Below the pieces are notes generated by a model. That model was not told the DNA's origin and did not search any database. It was given only the letters and a program-made list of their open reading frames with translations. From Pleodorina starrii (Eukaryota; Chlorophyta; Chlorophyceae; Chlamydomonadales; Volvocaceae), in NCBI GenBank assembly GCA_030267565.1, contig BRXU01000005.1, forward strand, positions 4,591,501-4,655,500: a DNA stretch of 64,000 nucleotides, in the 5' to 3' direction. Positions 1-9,700 of the stretch are shown here, one piece after another (position 1 is the stretch's first letter; each line of letters begins with the position of its first letter). The position numbers and the translations under genes were made by a program.

Positions 1-3000
1 CACAGCGGCGGCAGGGGGTACCGATATGGCTGCCTCCGGGCGGAAGAAAACGATCGCCATCACTTCAGCTCGGGGGCGTTCGCTGACGACCTAGTTATCC
101 TTACGAACGCGGTATCGGATCTGCGGCTCCAATGCTCAAAAATTGAACGGTATGCGAGGTGGGGGGCCCTCAAGGTCAACGTGAGCAAGTGCCAGATACA
201 AGGCATACTCCATGGTCGCGCGCGCTCGGACAAGGATCTGAGCAGAGGCCCCGGCACACAAAAATACCAGACCGCCCTGGAACGCCTTCTGAAAAACCAA
301 ATTCGAATAGACGACACGCCTATCCCGTACGCACCCCCCACGCAGCCGTACAAGTATCTGGGAGTACACATTACCCCCACGCTAGACTGGGCAGAACAAG
401 TGGCCTATGTGCGAGCCGAGGTTGACAGACGAGGACGGGGCATTCAGAGCTCCCTCGCGACCCCCGACCAACGCATCAACATGATCAGAACCCTCATACA
501 CCCCTTCGTGGCGTACAGCCTGCCCACCATGGCGTACACCCCACAAGACATTGGCAGTTTCGATGCGCAAATCGCGGGCATAGCCAAACGCAGCTACGGA
601 CTCAAGATGGGCTTCCCCACCCGCGCCATTCTCAACCCGACTGCGAGGCTCGGCCTGGGGGTTGGCACCGTACGCACCTTATACGCCGTCCGGGCGGCAA
701 AGACCCTCGTCCTCTCCCTCAATGATGACGGCCGTCTCGGAGCGGTGACTAGAGCTCTCCTCCACCTGCAAAGTCGATACATGGGCACCGTACCGGCACA
801 TGAACTCAAACGGGAATGCAAATTCTACACCACACTGAAACAGCTCGCTCTCGTGAGGGAGGCGGGGATTGAACTCACGGACAAAGGGACAGCATACGAA
901 ACGACAATGAGCAGCCTCGCCCACCTGATCGGATCTCTCAACCCAGCGGCCGAACCCAAGGCGCTTGCGCTCCTCTTCCGATGCGTACAACCTCTGCTTG
1001 AGCTGGGTCTCGACCTCAGGGCCCTGAGGGATCAGAACACGGGCACGCACATCATCACCACCGATCAGCTGCAACTAATCGGAGGCCGGAACGTGGGATC
1101 GCGCCATAGGATAGCCCTGAACCAGCTCAGCCTCGCCATGAATGCTGACCCCAGCGTGCGGGCTCGGGCACCCAGATACCGCGGATCCACATCTCTACCC
1201 CCCGAGCTGCGGCTCATTCCAGACAACCCCGGCCTGACCGGCCTAACCGACGAAACGGCTGGACCCAAACCCATACCGTACGGACGCATAACACAGTACC
1301 TCGCCCCAAAGCCCCGTGACCCGGTCGACGCCATGCAAACCGCACACGCCGACACAGCCCCCACACCCCCAGGCGTGATAATCGCCAACGAGGCGACCCA
1401 ACCGACGCCGCCCGGGGGCGCGACGGCAGATCCCACCACACGACGCTCGACGCCTAGATGTCACGCCCGGCAACACCAGCCACGGCGGCTAACCGACCGT
1501 GACCGCCTCAAAGCATACCTTTTGCGTCAAAACCTCAAGCCGGTAACGGGCATCGTGGACACCGACGCCATCGGCTGGAACCCCCGACACACCCCACTCA
1601 CCATCCAACATTGCGAAGAGCTCCTACGCCACCCGCACCACAAGGGCCTGCTAACCAGGGTCGGCTCCGCCGAACGGCTCCTCCAGATGCTGCTGGGCGA
1701 GGAACCATGGCCTGCGGAGGTCCCGGCGCGGTATGGAATCAGTATCACGCAATTCCTCTTCGGAGACCAGGAAAGGGTGGCGTGCATCAACGCAGAAATA
1801 CGTAAACGGGTCGCCGTCGACAAACCGACCCCAAAGAAGCAGCGCACAATCCACCCACCGAGCCAAGGCACCCACCGCACCTACTACCTGGTCGACTGGG
1901 AACGCACGGCAGTAACCAAAGGAGCCCTCGCCCTCTACGCTTCCAACGGATACCACCCCCAGGCGGTACACCCCCATGCGCCTCCCAACGGCACACCACC
2001 GCAGGTGGGCCTAGTCGAAGTGGACTGGGCGCCCACTGAAGACGAGGGCACGCGTCTGGCCCAACAAGATAACTGGATCGAACTGCTCAATGCATTCCGG
2101 GATCGACGCGCTCAGGAAGCCGGACATGACCCGGGGCGCGCGGCGGAGACACGCGACAAGCACCTGACGGAAAGGCAACAAGGTCGATGGGAAACCGAAT
2201 GCCTAAACACGACCCGAGGGCAGCGCCTTCTCAGACAGTTTGTCGAAATCAACGTCCAACCGGGAAACCCGGACAAGGACATCTACCCCACAGGGCGTTA
2301 CACTATCCAGATCGGCAAACACAACGGCCCCCTCTGCGGAACACCCTGGGAGGGTGACGGGGACATACCTGAAGGACTGCAGACCATCGGACTGGCCCTC
2401 GTCTACGGCCCCCAAGGTAACTGTGTAGGCCAAATCTCCGTCTGTCGTCTCCGCAGCCTGTGGTACAGGTACCAAGACGCGCAGCAGAACCGCCCGGAAG
2501 ACCATGCCCGACTCGCCGCCAGGGGCGGCTTTGCGGAAGACGTCGCACGCCTCCTCCTGCGGTACCGGAACGGCGGGGGCACCAAACTGCAACCCGTCAA
2601 AGCGGCAAACGAGCGCCGGCTGCCCGAAGCACTTATGAAGCGCCTCACGACCGCGCTCGGCGCCACAACCGAACGCTTTGCATCCCCCCTCAATGTAGCC
2701 GACTGCGTAGATACATACTATTCACGCTTTTCAGAGGACCAGCTCTTTGGGGCGAACCACGATGCATATACGCAGCCATTCACAGGCCTCTCCATCGCCC
2801 ACCCCGAGCCTACGCCGGAGGAGGGGCATCACGCCCTAAGATGGGCCTTGGGATGGGCCGAGACAGTACGGTCTGAGAGCACACCCACCGCCACCCTCCT
2901 CCTGCTGCCCACGGCTCGAACGGCGCCATATACCCGTTACCTCACCCACCCGCTGGTCACTATGATCGGCAGAATCGACGCGTTCACGGGCACAGCCAGT

Positions 3001-4842
3001 CTGTACAGCGAAACCCTTGAAGATACCCCCCAACCCTACCCGATGGGCCTCACTCTTCTCTTAATCAGCAACGCAACTGGTCGAACCCACGCCGAACGCC
3101 TCCGTCGGACTCTTGGCATGCCGGCTGCAACCGCCACCCCCATGGAGCCCTCCCACCCCTGGAACCCGCCCCAGTGGGTGCGGAAACGGGTGCGCAGTAT
3201 GAGCGACCGGCCACCCGCCGCGGCGGTACTCTCCCGTCCGTGCGACAACCTCACCTCTGCTGAGCGACAGGCCGTCTTCCGGACATTCCACGCCAAACAG
3301 TCGCTGCGATACGACTCCCAGAACGCAATCTACACGGACGGATCTGTTCAAAAGGTAAAGGATGGCGACGAGGAACAACAAATACTGGGAGCCGCGGCCG
3401 TCGACGCACTCACCAATAAGACGCTCCACATCGATGTAAATGCTGGACATCATGGCTGCCAAACCATCACGAGGTGTGAACTAAGTGCCATCCACCAAGC
3501 ACTCTACATGCGCAGAGGCACGCCTGAGGACAACACCCACTTATCCATCTGGACGGATTCAGCCGCAGCCCTTTATCTAATAAAAAAGATGATCAATAAC
3601 CCACAGAAACTCCGGCTTAGCAAACATAAGGCCCTGCTTGAGCAGATAGTCACTACTCTTAAAAAGAGAGCAGCATGCAATTTAACAACTTCCCTACTTA
3701 AAGTAAAAGCCCACACTGGCGTGAAATACAACGAAGAAGCAGATAAAGCAGCCGTACGGGCCGCGCGAGGCCTTGCAAAGCTCGACCCCGACGCACCGAG
3801 CACAACCGAAACATCTGACAATAACCCACGTAACCAATACTGGTGGCTACGGAAGATACATGGGCCTGAGAAGAATGCTGGGCACTTTGCCAACGACCTC
3901 AACCGGGGCATCGAAGCCCTAGTGCGTCCGGAAACGCACTCGGGCTACACAAATGAGACAGATTACATGAAGTTTGTTGCCAATACCATACCCGACCTGG
4001 ACATCAACGCCAGCGCACGCACCCTACAGCGCAAGATAGGCCGACACAAGCACGCCAAACGGTGCTTCGACTACCTGTACGGCCAACTATGGAACGCCAA
4101 GCTCGCGAACCGCTTCAGGAAATCATTGGCCCCGGGAGGCCCAGTTGCGTCAGGAAGCTGCCCCCTGTGCCACAACCCCGACTCCGGGGGGCATATCCTG
4201 GGTGGCTGCCGCCACCCACGGATGCGCGCTCTATACATTCTTCGGCACAATCAGGCGGTTCAAACCATCACCAGTACGCTCGCCCGGGGAATCCACGGGG
4301 GCTGCTACACGGTCATGGACGCCTGCCCCGCAGATGACCGGCCGGACTATGTAGCAGGCACAAGACTACCGCACTGGCTGCTCCCAAACACCCCGGAGGG
4401 AGAACGGCTCAAAATGCGCCCCGATCTACTCCTCATCCCTAGCATCCCTCTTCACGAGGCACAAGAGATCGGATACATGGGGCCCCCGGACCCTAGTCAA
4501 CACACCGTGCATATCCTCGAAATAGGATACACGGCCGACACCAACCACAAGCAGAAACAACATGACAAAGCCATCCAACACTCCGAGCTAGCCCGGCTCC
4601 TCACAAAGGAGGGGTGGAAAGTCTGTTACACAGCACAGGAAGCCATCAGCCTAGGCTTCGCCGGTACCATCCGAAAAGACTTACGCCCCCTTCTCTGCAC
4701 CCTAGGGGCGGGCAGTGAAGCGGCCAAAACATGCTGCAACGAACTCCACGATCACGCTGTTCGGGCGCTCAATAAGATTGTGATCACCCGGCGGCAAATG
4801 GAACGCTCCCCGCACGAGACGCAACAGCAGACGGGCACATAA
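1..4842 (+). CDS. LINE (non-LTR retrotransposon) polyprotein, 5' partial
   Basis: The frame is open from base 1 to the stop at 4840–4842, so the N-terminus lies outside the window. At 79–90 it encodes FADD, the reverse transcriptase catalytic box, so only the end of the RT is present. After a long unassigned region comes an RNase H domain with all four acidic positions: Asp in YTDGS (3337), Glu in RCELS (3478), Asp in WTDSA (3556) and Asp in EEADKA (3742). A CCHC motif, C-x2-C-x7-H-x4-C, lies at 4159–4209. It is followed by RPD (4417–4425) and LEIGYTAD (4516–4539), spaced like a PD-(D/E)xK restriction-like endonuclease. This order (RT, RNase H, CCHC, REL-like) resembles the Dualen/RandI group of Chlamydomonas LINEs; the family assignment is inference. 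No stop or frameshift is seen, so the copy could be recent. Confidence 0.88.
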   Translation, partial: HSGGRGYRYGCLRAEENDRHHFSSGAFADDLVILTNAVSDLRLQCSKIERYARWGALKVNVSKCQIQGILHGRARSDKDLSRGPGTQKYQTALERLLKNQIRIDDTPIPYAPPTQPYKYLGVHITPTLDWAEQVAYVRAEVDRRGRGIQSSLATPDQRINMIRTLIHPFVAYSLPTMAYTPQDIGSFDAQIAGIAKRSYGLKMGFPTRAILNPTARLGLGVGTVRTLYAVRAAKTLVLSLNDDGRLGAVTRALLHLQSRYMGTVPAHELKRECKFYTTLKQLALVREAGIELTDKGTAYETTMSSLAHLIGSLNPAAEPKALALLFRCVQPLLELGLDLRALRDQNTGTHIITTDQLQLIGGRNVGSRHRIALNQLSLAMNADPSVRARAPRYRGSTSLPPELRLIPDNPGLTGLTDETAGPKPIPYGRITQYLAPKPRDPVDAMQTAHADTAPTPPGVIIANEATQPTPPGGATADPTTRRSTPRCHARQHQPRRLTDRDRLKAYLLRQNLKPVTGIVDTDAIGWNPRHTPLTIQHCEELLRHPHHKGLLTRVGSAERLLQMLLGEEPWPAEVPARYGISITQFLFGDQERVACINAEIRKRVAVDKPTPKKQRTIHPPSQGTHRTYYLVDWERTAVTKGALALYASNGYHPQAVHPHAPPNGTPPQVGLVEVDWAPTEDEGTRLAQQDNWIELLNAFRDRRAQEAGHDPGRAAETRDKHLTERQQGRWETECLNTTRGQRLLRQFVEINVQPGNPDKDIYPTGRYTIQIGKHNGPLCGTPWEGDGDIPEGLQTIGLALVYGPQGNCVGQISVCRLRSLWYRYQDAQQNRPEDHARLAARGGFAEDVARLLLRYRNGGGTKLQPVKAANERRLPEALMKRLTTALGATTERFASPLNVADCVDTYYSRFSEDQLFGANHDAYTQPFTGLSIAHPEPTPEEGHHALRWALGWAETVRSESTPTATLLLLPTARTAPYTRYLTHPLVTMIGRIDAFTGTASLYSETLEDTPQPYPMGLTLLLISNATGRTHAERLRRTLGMPAATATPMEPSHPWNPPQWVRKRVRSMSDRPPAAAVLSRPCDNLTSAERQAVFRTFHAKQSLRYDSQNAIYTDGSVQKVKDGDEEQQILGAAAVDALTNKTLHIDVNAGHHGCQTITRCELSAIHQALYMRRGTPEDNTHLSIWTDSAAALYLIKKMINNPQKLRLSKHKALLEQIVTTLKKRAACNLTTSLLKVKAHTGVKYNEEADKAAVRAARGLAKLDPDAPSTTETSDNNPRNQYWWLRKIHGPEKNAGHFANDLNRGIEALVRPETHSGYTNETDYMKFVANTIPDLDINASARTLQRKIGRHKHAKRCFDYLYGQLWNAKLANRFRKSLAPGGPVASGSCPLCHNPDSGGHILGGCRHPRMRALYILRHNQAVQTITSTLARGIHGGCYTVMDACPADDRPDYVAGTRLPHWLLPNTPEGERLKMRPDLLLIPSIPLHEAQEIGYMGPPDPSQHTVHILEIGYTADTNHKQKQHDKAIQHSELARLLTKEGWKVCYTAQEAISLGFAGTIRKDLRPLLCTLGAGSEAAKTCCNELHDHAVRALNKIVITRRQMERSPHETQQQTGT

Positions 4843-5215
4843 CTAACACATACTCGTTCTCAACCCCCACCGCGGTGGCGGGGGAGGACTGGGACCGGGG
4901 AAACCCGTCACCCCACCTCCTCTGCTCCCTTAACCCACGCCTCGGCCTCCGGTCGGGCGTATTATTATTATTATTATTGGCCGTGTGTGCCGCCCGTGCA
5001 GCAGTGGATCCTGGCCTCTTGCTGCCCCCGTCCCTGTCCCTGTCCTGTCTGCGAGTTTAGGCGTTGCTTGGCTTTTTCTCTCTCCTCGGCTTCTTGCAGT
5101 GGTTTCTTGGGCTTCTTGCCAGGTTGTTGTGGCTTGCCGGTCTTGCTCGGCTTGCCCGTTGGGCTTCGCTTTCCCAGTCCTTGTAACGTCCCTCGCAGAA
5201 AAAAAAGAGGAGAAC
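1..5215 (+). mobile_element. Non-LTR retrotransposon, 3' part including its untranslated tail
   Basis: This is the coding region above plus a 3' untranslated stretch. The tail holds an (ATT)n run at 4960–4978 and A-runs near 5200. The exact 3' terminus is not visible: I could not find a target-site duplication because the 5' end is off the window. The right boundary is a guess at the first A-rich run. Confidence 0.6.
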
Positions 5216-6740
5216 AATCTCTCTCAATTACAAAAAAAACTGTAACAATTTCTAAAAGGCACCTCACCAGGATCTGGCATCACCTGTGGGCTTGCAAGCT
5301 CCACATGTGGCAGCACAGAGCCATATCAAAACAGCGTGGCAAAACATTGCCCCTCAGGGAAGCCCAGGCAAGGCCAGAAATGCGGCATCCGTCCCTCTGA
5401 CGGCTTCCAGGCCTCTTAGGGCCACAGGATACAAATAAGAGGCACTGTGCAGAGGATTGAGTTTCTGGCCAGAGGGCGCCGATGCTTCTCCCTCACGTCT
5501 GTGATTGATGTCCACACACGCGGTTTTATCTTTTACGGTATGCCAACGGCGCTTTCCCGATATCTGCACCCCTCACTTTACACCACCTGCAGTCAACGAG
5601 CTACCGCACAGGAAAGCCTGACGGCTCCCTCCCAGATCACCCCCATCGCTCTGCCCTTCGAGCGCAAACCCACGCGCCTTACGGCCCCTTTAGGCCCCGC
5701 TCCCCGTACAACCTGCTCATGCCATGTGGGCATGCGCACGGGAGCATGCGCGTCCCAAGCCGCCCATCTGAGCGCCGCAGCGGTGTGGACACCAACTCCC
5801 AGTTGTATCTCACCAAAGAAGGCCCATGGGTGGATGTCAGGAGAGGCCCCATATTCATCCATGAGATACTACACTCCCAACGTCGCATCGAACCAGCCTC
5901 TGCTGCGGTGCTGTGCCGCACCCTGCTGCGAGATCCTGCAATTTTGGTGGCACCTCACCTCACCTCACCTTGCCTCTCCTCCCTCAAGCGGGCCCCCATC
6001 ACCTACCAGACCAGCCTCAGCCTCAGCCTCAGCCTCAGCAGGCGGCTGCAGCGGGTAGGTGAATCCCGCAGACACCCACCCCAGCCAGCGTGCGAGCCGG
6101 TAGCTGCTGTGAAGGCTCTGGCGCGACGTTGAGGTTCCGGATCTTAGGGTTTGTGCGGTTCGTGTATGGAGCGGTTCGTGTATGGGGTATGGCTGCAACG
6201 TCATCGGGTTCAGTAACATACGGGTACGTCGCATTAGCAGCCCAAGCGAAAAGGAAGCTCCGGCATAGGCGCCCTGGTGCGCAATGCCTGGCCCTTGTTC
6301 AGCCCTCGGCGCCACGCCTCATACAATAATCTACCGTAATGCAACACAACAACGAGGCTCGGAACTCGTTCACGGGTTCACCAGCCCGCACCTCGTGACC
6401 CCACACGCCACATCGCCGCATGCAGCCGTACTTCAGACAGGCGGGCTGTCCGCTGTGCACAAGGCCACGCCCCCCCCACTTACTTACTTCGACGGCAAAA
6501 GCCATTCCGCAGTGTGCCGCTCGGATGTGCCGAGCGACTGACGCGAATTATTCCACCCGCCCCGTGCTGCACCGGCCTCTCGGGATGGAGGGTAAGCCCT
6601 TTCCCTTTCCTGCCCTTTCCTCAACCAACTATGCGCCTACTTCCTGGCGGGCCCCTGATCGGCGCCCCATGTCAATGGCATTGGTAATGGTATGGCGGCA
6701 ATAATACACCCCCATCTAAGCGCCCTCTCATTACAATCCT
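4843..6740. other. Spacer between LINE and FMO gene; no gene seen
   Basis: No conserved protein is recognisable on either strand. Simple repeats are present: (ATT)n at 4960–4978, (CACCT)n near 5950–5970 and (CCTCAG)n near 6012–6040. On the minus strand the Chlamydomonas-type polyadenylation pentamer TGTAA occurs at 6735–6731, only a few bases after the FMO stop, and again at 5582–5578. The second would give a 3' UTR of about 1.1 kb; I cannot tell which, if either, is used. Confidence 0.5.
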
Positions 6741-9700
6741 TCAGTGGCCCCAGAGCTGCGGCGCCAGCTGCGGGGCGACCGTGGAACACGTGGGCATGAA
6801 GCTGACGCCGCTGCCCGAGTCGCCAGGGGACGGCGGCGATTCGGCAGCAGCGGCGGCGGCAGCGGCGGCGGCAGCGGCGGCGGCTGCACCGCTGCCCCCG
6901 GCTGCGGTTTCGCGTTCGGGGAGGGTCCACCGAGCAGCGCCGCCGGCGGCGGCAGCGGCCGCCGCCGCCGCGACAGCGGCGCCGTGCGCCTCAATGTACA
7001 TCGCCAGACCGGATGCCGTACGTCCGGATCCGCCGCCTGACGTGGCGGCGCCGCCAGAGGTCCCGGTGGCGACGGAGGCGCCGGTGGCAGGCGAGCCGCT
7101 GGCTCTCGTGGCCAGGAGGCCGTGTAGATGGTCGATGTAGTAGGCGGCGACGTGGCGGGCGCCGCCGCCGCCATTAACGCCGCCGGCGCCGGCACCTGCC
7201 GCGTCGCCCCAATGCGGGAACGACATCGTGCTGGATGATGGCATGTAGCTTATGCCGCTGGAGGAGGTGACGGCAGTGACGGAGGGCGCGCGGCCCGGGA
7301 GGGCGTGGCTGCCGCTGCATGCCGTTGCGGCGCCGGCAGCCGCCAACGGCACCACGGCACAGGCAGCAGTGGCGGTGGCCCCCTGCAGCGGCGGTGTGGG
7401 CAGTAGAAGCGCCTCGGCAGTCAAGAGGTTGGTGTCGGCGGTGGAATCTTGCGGCGAGGGGTCGGGTGAGGACCCGGGGCTGCGCCGCCGCGGCAGCGGC
7501 GGTGACGGCGCCAGCGGCGAAGGCGGGCCTACCCGCTGGAGCCGGGATGTCGGCTGCGGGGCAGCTGATGCGCCGCCCACAGCCGGGCAAAGGCGCGCGC
7601 CTTCCGGAAGCCTCAGCGTCGTCGCGGCCCCGGCGCCAGGGGAGGGAGAAGCTGGCGCCGAAGAAGCCGGCTGCAGCGCGCTTGGCAGTACACGTCGCAG
7701 CCCGGCTCCGTTCACTCCCACGCCTAGCCTGCTCGCCCCTGCCCCTGGCCCTGCCCCTGCCGCCGCCGCCGCCGGGGGCCTCGCCGCCGCCGCCGCTGCC
7801 GCCGCCGCCAGCGCCTCCTCCACGTGCTTGGGCGGCAGGACTTTGTACGCTAGCTCCGAAACCGCCGACGACGATGGCTCGATCCGGCTGCTCGAGACCT
7901 CGTACACCGCCTCGCCACCGCCGCCGCCTCCGCCGTTGGCGCCGCCGGTCTGGAACTTGCGTGGCCGCATGAGAAGCGTCGCCAGCGAGAAGCCGCGGCG
8001 CACCCGCCGGCGAGGAGGGGAGGTGGTACCGCTGCCAGCGTCGCCGCCGCTGCGGCTGCTGCCCCCGCTGATTCGCGCCATGACTAGGCCGCTGGCGGCG
8101 CTGGCGGGTGTCGCTCGCTGACCTTCCGCCGCCGTACATGCCACCACCGCCGCCGCCGCCGCTGTGGGCATGGCTGCACCTTGACGCAGTGACGATGCCG
8201 ACGATGAGCACGTCGTCACCAACGCCCCTGAAGCATCAGCGGGCGTCATGCCGGCGGCGGTTGGCCTACCCGAGCCGCTGGCAGTCGCAGCTGCAGCAGC
8301 TGCAGCAGCTGTTGCTGCTGCAGACCCGGCGTCGAGCTCATTGCCGGCGGTGGGCTGGGGCGTTGGCCTCCGAGACCAAATGAAGGAACCGCTGGAGCGG
8401 CGGTGTACGACACCGCTGTGGCTGCCTCTACCGCTGTTTGCCCCTCCCTGGACCTCCATCCTGGCCGCCAGGGTTGTGAGCGCTGACGGCACCGGCGAGG
8501 GGCGGCTGCCGCGACCTGGCGACGACAGTGACGGCGCCGGCGGCGACGTTGAGGGGCCAGAGCTGACAGCGGCGGCGGTCGCGGCGTCAACGCCACCGCC
8601 GCCGCCGCCGCCGCCGCCGCCAACAGCATCCGCCGTCCACTCTCCGCCGACGCTGCGAGTGCGCGCGGCCCAACCGGCCGGGGATGCCCGCGGCGACGAT
8701 GCCGCCGCCTGTACCAGAAACTTGGAAGCCGCCGCGGTAGTGCCAAAGGGCGACACACCGCCGCCGCCGCCGTCGTCGCTGCCGTCGGCCCCGCCAAAGT
8801 AGCCTTCGCCGGGCTGCGATGCCGCCGCCCCCGCTGGCGCGGACGTGGCCGCCGCTGCAGCGGCCGCTGCAGATCCGCCCTGCGCCTGCTGCAGCTGCTG
8901 CGACTGCTGCGACTGCCAGGACTGCCACGACTGTGGTGCTGCCATACCCGACCCGGTCGGCACTCGCACCCGGGTGTGGCGGTACGCCTGCAGCGCCGGC
9001 GGCAGCGCATCCAGGGAATACAACGTGTCCTGCTCGTCCAGCGGAATGCAGCTCGTGCCGCTGTCCGCGACCACATCCGTCGGGGGCGCCGGTCCCGAGG
9101 GTGGCCTCGTGGCAGCTCCCGCTCCCGCCATGCCGGACCCTCTGGCTGGGCTCTGCGCCCGGGTGCCCTCACTACCTCCGCCGCCGCCGCCGCCGCCGCC
9201 GCCGCTTCGCATCTGCGCTACTCGGCCTTCGTGGGGCCCCGACCCCGACCGCTGCGACCGCCGAGCGCCGCCCTCCCCCGACACCAGCGCTGGCGCCATT
9301 GACAGCGAGGCAGCCGCAGCAGCCAACACACTGCGCAGCAGCGGCGGCACCGCAGATGCCGTGCTGCTGCCCCTCCAGCCACCGCCGCCGCCGTCGCCGC
9401 CGCCGCCGCCGTGCCCGGAGCACAGCCCGGCGGAGCCGGGAGCGAAGGTCGGGGAGTCGCCTCCGGCGATGGCGCCTCCGCCTCCGGCCGCTGCCGCCGC
9501 CGCTGGCAGCTGCCCGGCTGGTCTCCCCGCGGTGGAGCTGAGTCCGGCCATCATTGTGATTCCCGCCCGGTCGGGTCCCACGGAGGAGAAGCCGCCCAGG
9601 TGGGCCCCGGGCAGCAGCCGCATGCACATGGAAGCTGAGCCGGAGGAGGGATGCACCGGACCACCGCCGCCGCCACCACCGCCGCCACCGCGGCTCGGCG

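Noticed and set aside
4980..5267. Small basic or cysteine-rich ORFs after the LINE stop
   Set aside because: They have no recognisable family, no conserved start and lie in the element's 3' untranslated tail.
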